A DNA stretch of 64,000 nucleotides from Monoplex corrugatus (Eukaryota > Mollusca > Gastropoda > Littorinimorpha > Ranellidae): NCBI GenBank assembly GCA_030674185.1, contig JAPXFY010000146.1:22704-86703 (forward strand). Direction: 5' to 3'. Shown here one piece after another: positions 1 to 10,508 of this stretch; within the stretch, counting starts at the first letter, position 1, and each line of letters opens with the position of its first letter. The notes beneath the pieces were generated by a model that searched no databases, had not been told where the DNA came from, and saw only the letters and a program-made list of their open reading frames with translations. Made by a program: the position numbers and the translations under genes.

Positions 1-353
1 ACGCTGAAAATATATTCAAATGTATTCGGTCTGACCTGGCTATTTTAATGCTACCTTAATCGTCACATATATTTCAAGCAGACGATACGTGCAACTCTAA
101 ATAGGTCAATCAGGGGTCACACTGCAGTCATTCCCTGATGTACAATATGTACAAAACACGTACTAGTAATAATTCATCAATACAAATAATGAAAATATAA
201 TAACAATAATAATAACAATAATAGTAATTATAATAAAAACAACATATTTTCAACGCAAACTTATTCGTATACGGTCATTAATTTTGTGGTTTGTTTTTGC
301 TCGCGTTCATGCGTGTGTGTGTATGTGTGCACCTGTGTATGTGAGTCAGTGTT

Positions 354-399
<46 letters not shown>

Positions 400-714
400 T
401 GTGTGTGTGTATGTCTCTGTGTATGTGTGTATGTCTCTGTGTGTGTATATATCTCTGTTCGTTCGTTGCTTGATTTAACGTCTTTTCACTATAAGTGATA
501 TTAGACGGGGAAAAATGGAATGGAGGATGAAATTAGGGGGGGGGGGGGAGGGGAACAGAGTAAGGGACGTAAAAAAATTAAAAGGAAGCGGTAAGGTCTT
601 AAGAAAAAGGATATGGATGAACAGAGAAATGAAACTAGAACAACGCTAACATCAATAATGTAAAAGAAAAATCGTCATAAAAACAAAACAAAATAAAAAT
701 AATCATAATTATAA
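1..714. other. AT-rich left edge, no gene seen
   Basis: Mostly AT-rich sequence with AAT/ATA-rich runs around 165-245 and 660-720 and a run of about 12 G near 537-548. No coding pattern is recognisable. The AT-rich stretch just below 720 may be the 3' tail region of the minus-strand LINE that follows. Confidence 0.6.
308..450. repeat. Compound (GT)n/(GA)n microsatellite
   Basis: Alternating GT with a pure GA block at about 364-395, then more GT with TATG interruptions. The open frame through it is Val/Cys/Arg/Glu-rich low complexity and is not a gene. Confidence 0.9.
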
Positions 715-722
715 TAACAATC

Positions 723-2660
723 TTAAAGTAACGCATTAACAGGACTGTGAACCAATGATTCTGAAATTTTAACTAACAAAACTTGATCCGATACTATTTC
801 TTTAAAATGCGTTTCAAGATAGTTTCCTTGTGTAAACGTCTTTGGTAAAAAGGAACGAAGCTTTCTGCAGTAAAACAAACAGTGATACAATGTGAATTGT
901 TCGCCGCAAATACATAATACGTTGTTACAATATTTTACATTTGCCCCAATGAAAAAAGACTTTTTAATGTAAACTTTTGGAACATAAAAGGCTGCTCCAG
1001 CGCTCTGATTTGCTAAGACTAACCCATCGGTAAAAATGTGGAGGTGGGTACGGTACTTTTCATCGATGTGTTCACAAGCTATGGATAGCGTAATGTTGAC
1101 ATTATTATCTTTTTTAACGTTTGCATAATCGAGATCAAATGTGGCCTTTAGCATTTCCCATGTAGGGATAGGCGTTATCGTTAGTTTCTCGGCTATTTCA
1201 TCCATTGTTATGTTGGACTGTTTGATCAGGCCAGATATGTAAGTTGCGGTTGTAATTTGTGATGAAATGTTTTTTGCTCGTTTTGGAAAGTCAGTATCAG
1301 ACCTGATCTTAATTTCTTTCCTCACAAAATTATCCGCTTGTGAAGTAGTTCTAATTGCAAACTTTGCTGTAGCTAGCTCACGATGGTTGTTTAGAGGTAG
1401 AATTCCAGCAGCTTTGTACGTTACCAGAGTAGAAGCATGAGTTGGTACACCTAGTGCAATTTTAAGACTTTTGCGGTCCAAGCTCTGAATCTTTTTTAGT
1501 AAATATTTGGGTGCATTGAAAAAAACTTCTTGCGCATAGGATAATTTAGACCTGACCAGCGCTGTTGACAGATGAATCAGTACATTTGTATCCATTCCCC
1601 AGGGTAATTTGCTTATTATCTTTAGAAAATTTAAAGTTTTTCGCGTTTTTGTTGAAATATAATCAAAATGGACATTCCAGCTTAATTTCGACGTGATGTA
1701 AACTCCCAAAAATTTTACGACCTGTTTGCAATTTAACACTTCACCAAGCAATTTGAAAGTAGGCAAGTTATTTGAGTTACCACCAGGATCAAACAGCATC
1801 ATGTTAGTTTTTTCTGCTGACAACGACAGCCCATTTTCTAACATATAGTTTCCAAGATTATCAAGATCAATTTGATACAACTTCCTGATGTAATTTCGCG
1901 TTCTCTGTGGAGTTGTCTTTTTTAAAGTGATATTCATCCAAGTGCATATATCATCAGCGTACTGTACTAAAACAACACGATTTGAAAGAGCTTTAGGAAG
2001 ATCCTGTATAAGGATATTAAATAAAATAGGTGCTATCACTGAACCTTGTGGAATCCCCATGTCGAGGCGTCGTGAAGAAGAATAACTCCCACTCTTGCCT
2101 GAATTGTTCTATTAGCTAAAAAAGATTTAATGTAATTGAACATATTGCCCGATAAACCAACAGATTTTAGCTTGAACAATAAACGTTTATGCCAAACTTG
2201 ATCGTAAACTTTTTTCACATCAAAGAAAGTAGCTAAAACACTTTTTCTGCGGGCAAACTGTAGTTTGATCTGAGTTGTAAGTTTAACCAGGTGCTCAACT
2301 GCGGATCTTCCTTTTCTAAAACCCGCCTGGTTTACCGGAATAACGTTATTTTTATCACAGTAGTGTAAAAGTCTGTTTAAGACCAATCTTTCCATTAGTT
2401 TGCTTGTGTGGGACGTCAAAGCAATGGGTCTGTAACTGTTTTTATCGGTTTTCGATTTGCTTGTTTTTAAGATTGGTATAACTATAGACTTTTGCCAGAT
2501 TTGTGGCACAGTTCCGCTAACCCAGCATTTCTGCAAAATTTTGTGTAGGAAAATAAGGTAGTTTTCAGGGAGATGTTTAATCATTTCAGTCGAAACTGCA
2601 TCAACACCTACCGAACTCTTTTTGTTGTGCAGAGACAGTACTGTGTTTTTTTTAGCTCTT
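723..2660 (-). pseudogene. LINE reverse transcriptase with remnant RNase H
   Basis: Two overlapping frames. Frame 1 (2584-2036) has the N-terminal RT motifs: KLMERLVLNRL, QAGFRKGRS and a degenerate palm motif where FFDVKKVYDQVWH replaces the usual FDFEKAYDRVWH, keeping one palm Asp. Frame 2 (2060-723, 445 residues) begins at GIPQGSV and carries the catalytic YADD at residues 34-37, then the thumb region. Near residue 340 HIFTDG marks the first RNase H Asp, but about 40 residues later the sequence jumps to a CICGE...H...C metal-binding tail. Most of RNase H, including its other acidic residues, is therefore missing, probably by internal deletion. The frames meet near 2050 through a frameshift. 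Confidence 0.85.
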
Positions 2661-4008
2661 CTAAGGTGATTGGAGAATTAAACCAGAGATCATTCTGTGG
2701 TACTGGATCAGTGTAGATTGGGTTGTTATCTTCCATTTCTCTGTGATGTTTGCAGTCAGGAGATAAACCTTCAACTTTACTGTTTTCAGCAAACAGATCC
2801 ACAAAAGTTTCTGCTTTGTCCATGTCTGAAGGAAATGTGTTACATTTTTCAATCATTATCGGACACCTAGGTAAGTTGGTTCCATCCTTCATTTGTTTCA
2901 TTTTCGTCCAGACTTTATGGAAATCTTTGAAATCTGAAATTTCTTTTGTGCAGAATGATGCCCAATAATCTTTCTTTGCTTCAGCAATGATTTTGTTACA
3001 TTGGATGTTAGCTTTTTTCATTTCCACATGATCTTCAGGTTTCCGGCTTTTGATGTAGATTTTGAATTTCTCCCTTTTATATTGAACTGCTTTCTCACAT
3101 GCCTCTGTCCACCAAACATTACCCAATCGATTATTTGATCTAGAAGATTTGAGTTTCGAATCGATAGGTCTGCAGCGGCTGGAATTGACTCTTGGAATTT
3201 AGAAAACATAATGTCTACATTTTCACTTTCATAATGTCTGTAATCTTGATTAGTAAGAGCAGTTCTAAATAAGGACCAGTCTGCACGCTTGTAATTTATT
3301 TTGGAATAATTTCAGGAGAGCTGTCTTTCATCCTGATGTTTTTGTCAGTTATGGTTATGATGATAGGTAGGTGATCGCTTCCCAAAGTGTCTCTGTGAGT
3401 TTCCCAGGTACAGGATGGTACTAATTCTGGTGAGATTAGAGACAAATCGATGGCTGTCGCCCTGTGTTTGGAAACATCAGGGATCCTAGTGACACTACCA
3501 TCATTTAGAAGGTAAAGCGAACTATCAACGATATTTTCTACCAAACGATTGCTCGTAACAGTAGAACAGTTCTTTTCCCAAAATGGGGAGTGGGAATTAA
3601 AGTCTCCACCTATTAGCCATTTACCACGCTGCTGATCTTGGATCGTGCGCAGCCATTCTGTGTTGTGGTCATTTGGACCTGTTGGTAGGTAGACTGACAA
3701 AACGTTAATGTTTAAAGAATTGCTTAATTGGACAGTGGCAGCACAAGCGTGCAAATCTTCGCTTGATTTCAAAACTGGGTAAGTAAGTAAGCAGTATTGT
3801 AACTCTTTGAGTATATATATCGCGGTGATACCTTCTTCCCGTGATTCCCACATTCATAGACTGGAGGATAATAATAATTGGGGAAATTGGGAAGCTTGGT
3901 AGCGACAACATTCATCGACTGTAGAATCAAAATTTCACACCTATTTGATGTCAGGAAATGCTCCAAGTAAGCCGAATTGGTGGAAAGGGATCTACAATTC
4001 CATTGCAA
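2650..4008 (-). pseudogene. LINE APE-type endonuclease and linker, broken
   Basis: The minus-strand frame from 4008 starts with MQWNCRSL, the usual first EN motif. After a frameshift near 3840 the frame 3853-3296 continues with SVYLPTGPND, GGDFNSH (catalytic Asp and Asn) and GSDHLPI (the catalytic Asp-His pair). The QET-type Glu motif expected soon after the start is not recognisable; ILILQ is followed by unrelated residues and the DNA here has a short duplicated stretch (CATTCAT.GACTG), so this part looks rearranged. The frame 3126-2608 is the Lys-rich linker between EN and RT. It ends at an A8 run in the sense strand (2648-2655), a likely slippage frameshift. Confidence 0.8.
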
Positions 4009-4012
4009 AAAC

Positions 4013-4648
4013 TTTACTTGGGATTGTTATCGCATTGCTGATATTGGTTAATCTCCAACTTTCTATTAACTGTTATTTATGGTCGATGATAATGAATACT
4101 TTGATTTTCTGTGTCCAGGAGAACTGGACAGAAAGAAAATTACGTAATTACTTAGACTACGAAGTAAAGAAAGCAAAATTGTAGCAAAATCAATAAAAAG
4201 AAAATTACATAGTCCAACGTACGAATAACTTATAAAGGTGATAATAGATTACAAGGGATAACAAATAACCAAAAATCAAAATAATGGCATACACGTCTTC
4301 AAATGTACAGAGTGTATAGTCTGACCGAGTCTTGATAGTCGGACTAAAACCTAGTTATTGTATACTTTCAGCAGAAGAAATGTCAGAGATGACGAGGAAA
4401 AAGTCCTGTGACATGAACATTAAGTATTGTATATGTAATACTGTTACTTCAAAAGATATTATACGGCCACCATGGTGTGTAGTTGTCAAAAAGGTGGTAC
4501 TGTCCTTTGGAGAATCTGGAAGGGTGTAGCTGTGATGATCTTGATCTTGATGTTCTCCTTGGAGTCTCCCAAAACAAGTCTCGAATGTGTCTTCCAACAT
4601 TTCCTGCAATGATGCTACTTCCTCTGGTGGTGGGGTGAATGTCGTATA

Positions 4649-4651
<3 letters not shown>
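4013..4651. other. Non-coding, nothing recognised
   Basis: Short frames of 65-84 residues occur on both strands but match no family I know. Nothing repeated elsewhere in the window was seen. Confidence 0.5.

Positions 4652-4731
<80 letters not shown>
4652..4731. repeat. (GT)n microsatellite
   Basis: A long, nearly pure GT run of about 40 dinucleotides followed by a T-rich run. Confidence 0.97.
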
Positions 4732-4732
<1 letters not shown>

Positions 4733-4903
4733 GTTGTTTTTTTTAGTAGGAGGGGATAACTTAATAATTGTTACAAATAAAGTGCACCCAAAATGCTATC
4801 TTGCCCCGTAAAGGCTTTTAACATTTTGACGGAAATGTTTTCTAAGGAAATGTGACTGTCCGAATCATCTTACCTGTATGTCAGCAAGTGGTGTCCATGT
4901 TTT

Positions 4904-6291
4904 GGTATCCAAGGTTGTCATAGCCATTGTCTATAAAATGCCCCTCACGGCGCGCGTCTCCAATAGCCTCTGACAACTAAGTCCAGCTCCTAGCCTGCTC
5001 GTGTGGCTTAGATATAAGCCCGGCGGAACTGCTACTACTGATAGGAGAAGGGGTGAAGGCGGGTTACTGGCGCCTGAAAACCAGTGCTTTGGATAGATGG
5101 GGCTCATCAGTCTGGGAAGACAGCTCATCTAAGAGAAGGAAAACTCTGATTTCAAACCTCCGCTGCCTTGCGGCCATACCCACTCATAGGAAATGCTTCG
5201 GGAGTCAACCCTGAGGAAAAATCCGGAGTCGGAGTCCCTAAGGCAGTTCGCTGTTGTCTACAACCTCGTTCTGGCAACTCCTGCGTCGCCCCTGGTACCA
5301 GGCGTTCAGGCCTCCGTCTTTCCCCTGGATTCTACTAGTGGCGAGGAGAGGGGGGATCTGCTGCATGGGCAATAGCTCGTCCTCCATATTCACTTGCCCA
5401 GGCCTGCACCTGGAGAGGTCACTCCAGCTTAGGCCAGGGCTGTGAAGAACCACCATCTCTACACATTGGAGACTACGATCTCAATACTGTCCACCAAGTT
5501 CAGTACTTGGGGTCCACCATAAGTGACAACCTCTCTCTGGACGCTGAAATCGGTGCCAGAATTGCAAAGGCCTCATCTGTTATGGCTAAACTGAACAAGC
5601 GGGTCTGGTCCAACAGCAGTCTCACTGCGAACACCAAAATGCAGGTGTACAGAGCATGTGTGTTGAGCACACTACTCTACTCAAGTGAAGCCTGGACCAC
5701 ATACGCCAGCCAAGAAAAGAGGCTCAACATTTTCCATCTCCGCTGCTTGCGACGCATCCTCGGCATCCAATGGCAAGACAAGGTGACCAACACAGAGGCC
5801 CTCCGTCGTGCGGGCTTACAGGCCATCTTTGCCCTTCTAAGCCAACGCCGACTACGCTGGCTTGGCCAAGTGCGTCGAATGGAGGATGGACGCATACCAA
5901 AAGACGTTCTCTACGGCGAACTGGCAAACCGGAAGCGAACTCCAGGACGCCCACAGCTACGCTTTGTAGACGCATGCAAAAGGGACCTTAGAAGCTCAGG
6001 GATTGACTCTTGGGAGACTCTGGCGGAAGACAGGGCAGCGTGGCGGACAGCCGTTCAGCAAGGCGTTGTGAATGCGGAGAGGAGGAGAGCAAAAAGCGCA
6101 GATGAGAAAAGGGCTCTTCGCAAGCAACGTTCCAGAAACCAGACAATAACGACTCAGTTTGTCTGTGGCAGATGTGACGATTGCCACTCAAGAATCGGCC
6201 TGCACAGCCACAGCAGAAAGTGCACGTCATGACCACAACGCCTCCCGGTGCAGACTATCATCTCCTGAGATGTAAAGAGGCCGACGACGAC
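4904..6291 (+). mobile_element. Internally deleted LINE with 14-bp target-site duplication
   Basis: The segment is bracketed by identical GGTGTCCATGTTTT at 4890-4903 and 6292-6305, a length typical of LINE target-primed reverse transcription. It begins with a GC-richer leader (4904 to about 5440; TATAAAATG at about 4931) and goes directly into the RT C-terminus, so the endonuclease and the RT catalytic core are absent. The 3' end is a short GACGACGAC tail. An ordinary truncated LINE keeps only the 3' end; this one keeps both ends. It must have been copied by enzyme supplied from elsewhere, or been deleted after insertion. The C-terminal protein resembles RTE-like elements; clade is uncertain. 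Confidence 0.8.
5440..6232 (+). pseudogene. LINE RT C-terminal domain with CCHC-like finger
   Basis: Open frame reading QYLGSTISD (the thumb motif after the YADD domain), then LYSSEAWT, LRRILGIQWQDKV, RRLRWLGQVRRM and RTPGRPQLRF, a Lys/Arg-rich stretch, and a terminal CGRC...C...H...C finger ending in CTS and TGA. No ATG lies at the apparent start; translation from 5507 would need TTG, and the frame is open further upstream because the leader is fused to it. All catalytic RT motifs are missing, so the fragment cannot act alone. The finger is typical of the C-terminus of some LINE ORF2 proteins. Confidence 0.8.
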
Positions 6292-6364
6292 GGTGTCCAT
6301 GTTTTACACTCTTAGAGCAATGTGGAGATTTCCTGTGATTTGTAGTTAGTGACCCCCCCCCCCC

Positions 6365-6665
6365 CCCACAAACACATATACACGCACACACACAGTTGGT
6401 TAGTTATATATTTATCTATTTATTTGTTTTATTCATTTTATTTATTTATTCATTCATTTACTTATTTATTTATTTTCAGTTCTTTTTTAAACATTTTCTT
6501 TCGTCTAAAAGCACATATGTGAATAGACGTTAAAAGAAATAACGAACGAACACACACACACACAGAGTTGGTTAGTTAGTTCTGCATTTATTTATTCATT
6601 TATTTTCCTTTTCATTTTCTTTCGTCTGAAAGCATATTTGTGAATAGACGTTAAAAGAAATAACG

Positions 6666-6698
<33 letters not shown>

Positions 6699-6712
6699 CA
6701 CAACACAACACA
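6365..6712. repeat. Imperfect tandem duplication with CA runs
   Basis: A block containing GTTGGTTAGTTA, TTTATT runs, TTTCGTCT(A/G)AAAGCA and GTGAATAGACGTTAAAAG recurs roughly every 110-170 bp and ends each time in a (CA)n run (6541-6563 and 6668-6697). C-run at 6353-6367. No gene seen. Confidence 0.75.
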
Positions 6713-6837
6713 CAGAAAAACAAACAAATACAAACTGAAGGCGTCTTTGTTATAACAAAACAAAACAAGTACAAATAAATTTTCTGCCCAATGAATATGA
6801 TTGCTATTTGCTTGAATGCGGACAGCCACTATGATTT

Positions 6838-7086
6838 AACCCTTTGATTCCTGCACCCTGGCCACCAGCATCCTGCATGGTCAACCATGCCACCAAAGCA
6901 ATAACTTCACCCTTTGATTCCCTTACCCTATCCACCAGCATCCTGCATGGTCAACCATGCCACCAAAGCAATAACTTCACCCTTTGATTCCCTTACCCTA
7001 TCCTGCAGGAAGCTGGTGGGTAGGGTAAGGGAGTCAAAGGGTGAAATTTTTCACTTGGTGGATACGGTGCGGTAGTCAAAGGAATA
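6838..7086. repeat. Hairpin repeat H1 (nested palindrome)
   Basis: The left arm (CCCTTTGATTCC.. TACCCTATCCACCAGC) occurs twice as a 74-bp direct duplication, then meets its reverse complement across CCTGCAGG at about 7013, giving AAGCTGGTGGGTAGGGTAAG and GGGAGTCAAAGGG. An outer arm closes at about 7065-7080. First of seven copies in the window. Confidence 0.85.
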
Positions 7087-7382
7087 AATTGCAGCTAGTT
7101 GCTTTTAGTTAGTGATGAAACCGATACTGCTGCACTGCTCATGTCCTTGTGTGACTTCTCATTGCTGTTGTAACTGTGATGTGTATCTATTTTGTGGTGG
7201 TTTTGTAAAATTAACAATTTGTGTAAACGAACAATGTATTTGTAAAGACAAAACGCATATGGCACATCACTGAATCCGGAAGCGTGGAAAATTGATTTCT
7301 AGATTTTATTATTATACCAGAATCCGAGATCGATCTATATTACATTTTCAGATAGGACAGTGTGCGTTTTTAGTTTGTTTTA

Positions 7383-7545
7383 GTTTCTCAAGATATCTCC
7401 GCGCTCGGAACTAATTCCATATGCACTTACCGTCACATGTGCCATGTGTATGGTGATCATGGCATAAGCCTTAAGCCTGCACATAAACCCATGATCTGGC
7501 CAGGTCCTGAGGACTTACCTAGATTACGTTTTACCTAGTCTATGT
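7383..7545 (-). repeat. Dispersed repeat family C, copy 1
   Basis: The reverse complement matches 30100-30262 and 46958-47118 by eye. Shared landmarks are CTGGCCA.CTCATGGGTTT, GCAGGCTTAAG, CACCTGTGACGTTAGTGCAT and CTCCGAGC. No terminal repeats or coding potential were seen; class unknown. Confidence 0.7.
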
Positions 7546-7847
7546 TGTACTGGTATGTGGGGCCATGATGGACAAAGCCACGCGGCAGGGTACATGATGA
7601 TGATTGTATCAGACTATCACTGGAATAGTCTTGGTTACATGTAAATGACGTGTATCAAATAGAAGGTACGTGCAGACAAGCATATATATTTCACGTCACC
7701 GAGTTTAGAAGACTGACGGTGACCAGTTTGACGGGGGCGTCAAGGTAAGACAGGGAGCAGTCTTCACGACACAGATGGTCCCGTCTGTCTTCATAAAATC
7801 CCCACGGTTTTTTTTTTTTTACCAGCGTTACAAGTAGCACTACACTG

Positions 7848-7955
7848 TTGTATTGTATTGTATTGTATTGTATTGTAAGACCATGAAGACCTGTAAGTTT
7901 TAAGACCATAAAGACCTGTAAGTTTTAAGACCATGGAGACCTGTGAGGTTTAAGG
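7848..7955. repeat. (TTGTA)n plus 25-bp triplicate
   Basis: About six TTGTA units (7848-7876) run into three 25-bp copies of GACCATGAAGACCTGTAAGT plus TTTAA (7878-7952). Confidence 0.9.
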
Positions 7956-8145
7956 ACAAACAACTACCCTGGATGTATCCATGCAGCATCCAGAAGTTAC
8001 GGTGCCTGACGGAAATCGCGTGGCAGCACAAACAGGAGATACGCCGTTGCTCTGGATCCGACCAATGCACAGGGTAAATTGTGCAGATTCCAAGGGTGTG
8101 CAGATTTGGATGGAGCGCGTATGGAATTGCCTGACGAATCCCTCC

Positions 8146-8487
8146 TATCATTATCATCATCATCATGTGTCCTACCGCATGGCGTTGGCGATTATGGCCC
8201 TCCATACGGCTCTATCCCTTTTCGCTGCAAGTATATCTCCCACCCTCTCTCTCTTCAGCCACTCTGCAAGTCCGTCCAATGTCCACCCTGGGTCAACCAG
8301 GTGTTCTCCCTACAACTTCCCTATTGTGACCAAGTGCTCTAATCTCTCTTGCCTCATAGAATGTGTTATAAATGTTGCTCGTCCTTTCCTCATCTTCATT
8401 AATGTTCGTCTTGTGTCTGCCTCCAAGACTGTCTCGTTTGTTTTCTTTGCTGTCCATGGAACTCAATATTCTTTTTAGAATCCACAT
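8146..8487 (-). mobile_element. RTE-type LINE 3' fragment
   Basis: Minus-strand remnant of the C-terminus of the same LINE family as 30.4, 31.6, 49.7 and 53.6 kb: LKRILSSMDSKENKRDS matches the LRRMLRVPWTTKKTNETV stretch of the longer copies and the DNA around GGCGTTGGCG.TTATGG matches their 3' end. The 3' tail is TGATGATGATGATAATG (8146-8167). It is severely 5'-truncated at about 8487, and frameshifts remove coding ability. Confidence 0.8.
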
Positions 8488-8800
8488 TTAAACTTAAAAA
8501 ATCTATCTTACCGCTATGATACACATTTTCTATAATTGTGACCCTTCAAATTATTCAATTAAATTTAACTTAATTTATATATGTTTCTGTCTTGTCTGGT
8601 TGCATGTACGCGTTGATTCTTTTTTCGTGTTTTTTTTCTGGTTCCTCTTTGCTTGAACGCGGGCGGTCACACTTTTGGACTTCTGACAAAGGATTGGTTA
8701 AAGTCTATATACTTGTAAGCCTACTTGTAAAACTTCAATGAAAGCTGATCACAATACGATCATAAGGAAATCATGCATGAAGTTTCTCACGTTTATATCT
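8488..8800. other. AT-rich, nothing recognised
   Basis: T-rich sequence without repeats or coding pattern. Confidence 0.5.
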
Positions 8801-9107
8801 ACACGCCTCCAATCTCCATCACACGCCTCCAATCTCCATCACACGCCTCCAATCTCCATCACACGCCTCCAATCTCCATCACACGCCTCCAATCTCCATC
8901 ACACGCCTCCAATCTCCATCACACGCCTCCAATCTCCATCACACACCTCCAATCTCCAACACACGCCTCCAATCTCCAACACACGCCTCCAATCTCCATC
9001 ACACGCCTCCAATCTCCATCACACGCCTCCAATCTCCATCACACGCCTCCAATCTCCATCACACGCCTCCAATCTCCATCACACACCTCCAATCTCCAAC
9101 ACACGCC
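8801..9107. repeat. 20-bp minisatellite, about 15 units
   Basis: Units of ACACGCCTCCAATCTCCATC. Two positions vary (ACACAC and CCAAC variants), and the variant pair recurs at about 8941-8980 and 9081-9100, suggesting block duplication. Two reading frames remain open throughout because the unit lacks stops; they are not genes. Confidence 0.97.
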
Positions 9108-9207
9108 CCAGAATACTGGACAGGCCAATTCAAACTCCAGTTGGACCACTCATCCAATTTGTTTAAAGGTTAGCCTATTAACAACCAGTAAATCGATTAG
9201 ATCAACG

Positions 9208-9242
9208 CACACACACACACACACGCACGCAGGCACACGCCA
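9208..9242. repeat. (CA)n microsatellite
   Basis: Short CA/CGCA run between the 20-bp and 28-bp minisatellites. Confidence 0.9.
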
Positions 9243-9293
9243 TGTTGCAATTTCATAAACTCACATTAGAAAAAGAACAAGAACACATTTGCA

Positions 9294-10186
9294 TTAATAG
9301 CAAGAAACACGAGGGTAGGGGTAAATAGCAAGAAACACGAGGGTAGGGGTAAATAGCAAGAAACACGAGGGTAGGGGTAAATAGCAAGAAACACGAGGGT
9401 AGGGGTAAATAGCAAGAAACACGAGGGTAGGGGTAAATAGCAAGAAACACGAGGGTAGGGGTAAATAGCAAGAAACACGAGGGTAGGGGTAAATAGCAAG
9501 AAACACGAGGGTAGGGGTAAATAGCAAGAAACACGAGGGTAGGGGTAAATAGCAAGAAACACCAGGGTAGGGGTAAATAGCAAGAAACACGAGGGTAGGG
9601 GTAAATAGCAAGAAACACGAGGGTAGGGGTAAATAGCAAGAAACACCAGGGTAGGGTTAAATAGCAAGAAACACGAGGGTAGGGGTAAATAGCAAGAAAC
9701 ACGAGGATATGGGTAAATAGCAAGAAACACGAGGGTAGGGTTAAATAGCAAGAAACACGAGGGTAGGGGTAAATAGCAAGAAACACGAGGGTAGGGGTAA
9801 ATAGCAAGAAACAAGGGTAGGGGTAAATAGCAAGAAACAAGGGTAGGGGTAAATAGCAAGAAACAAGGGTAGGGGTAAATAGCAAGAAACACGAGGGTAG
9901 GGGTAAATAGCAAGAAACACCAGGGTAGGGGTAAATAGCAAGAAACACGAGGGTAGGGGTAAATAGCAAGAAACACCAGGGTAGGGGTAAACAGCAAGAA
10001 ACACAAGGGTAGGGGTAAATAGCAAGAAACACCAGGGTAGGGGTAAATAGCAAGAAACACGAGGGTAGGGGTAAATAGCAAGAAACACAAGGGTAGGGGT
10101 AAATAGCAAGAAACACCAGGGTAGGGGTAAATAGCAAGAAACACGAGGGTAGGGGTAAATAGCAAGAAACACAAGGGTAGGGGTAT
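9294..10186. repeat. 28-bp G-rich minisatellite, about 32 units
   Basis: The unit is AAATAGCAAGAAACACGAGG followed by GTAGGGGT. Variants are ACCAGGG, ACAAGGG, a GGGTTAAA junction (three times) and three 25-bp units near 9808-9885. Every unit carries GGGTAGGGG on the plus strand and none on the other, so G-runs occur in pairs every 28 bp. Long minus-strand frames (about 300 residues of repeating YPYPCVSCYLPLPS-like text) exist only because the unit has no stop codons in those frames. Confidence 0.97.
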
Positions 10187-10344
10187 CTCACGGATAAAAC
10201 TCGAAAGACAACACGCAGTCTAGATCTTCACTCGACAAAATACTTTTATTACTACCGTCAATACATGTACACACAATTATCTTCCCCCAAACAATAATTC
10301 ATCTGGACTTGGACAGCCCTCTCCCTCACACACTTATCTTTGTT

Positions 10345-10508
10345 TAAACCTTTGGCTCCCTTACCCTATCCACTAGCTGCAAAAACTTTGTGACTCCTTC
10401 ATCCAACCCTGCTTCTTGCAGGAAGCTAGTGGATAGGGCGAGAATCAAAGGGTTAAGTTTTTGTTTCGCTAGCATGGTTGGCAATGCACGATTCTGGTGC
10501 GGGAGTCA
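10345..10508. repeat. Hairpin repeat H2
   Basis: ACCTTTGGCTCCCTTACCCT.. left arm, core GCTTCTTGCAGGAAGC, right arm AGCTAGTGGATAGGGCGAGA..CAAAGGG, then GCTAGCATGGTTGGCAATGC and GGGAGTCAAAG. The outer right part is the reverse complement of the left-arm CAACCATGC(C/T)AGC segment seen in other copies, so this copy shows that the whole repeat is self-complementary. It abuts family A copy A1 directly. The 10187-10344 stretch before it is unassigned. Confidence 0.8.

Larger units (their letters stand above)
715..4012 (-). mobile_element. I/Nimb-like LINE, decayed
   Basis: A non-LTR retrotransposon read on the minus strand. From 5' (about 4010) to 3' (about 720) it shows an APE-type endonuclease, a linker, a reverse transcriptase and a remnant RNase H domain. 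The order EN-RT-RNase H, the opening QWNCRSL motif and the FTDG motif of RNase H point to the I superfamily; Nimbus-like elements are described from snails. At least three frameshifts break the frame (near 3840, at the T8 run 2648-2655, and near 2050), so it is dead. No clear target-site duplication was found. Clade assignment is family knowledge; the domain order is seen directly. Confidence 0.85.

Noticed and set aside
8738..9258. Frames of 142 and 161 residues
   Set aside because: Produced by the 20-bp minisatellite lacking stop codons.
9650..9750. Telomere-like GGGTTA words
   Set aside because: They occur only as a rare variant of the 28-bp unit, not as consecutive TTAGGG.
9294..10186. 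CRISPR-like array of 28-bp repeats
   Set aside because: There are no unique spacers between repeats, no cas genes, and the surroundings are eukaryotic; it is a direct tandem minisatellite.
9253..10191. Minus-strand frames of about 300 residues with repeating Cys/Leu/Pro text
   Set aside because: They are translations of the 28-bp minisatellite, open in several frames at once; no start context, domain or codon bias.
10196..10340. LTR-like stretch beside the 28-bp array
   Set aside because: No second LTR, primer-binding site or TG..CA ends could be found.
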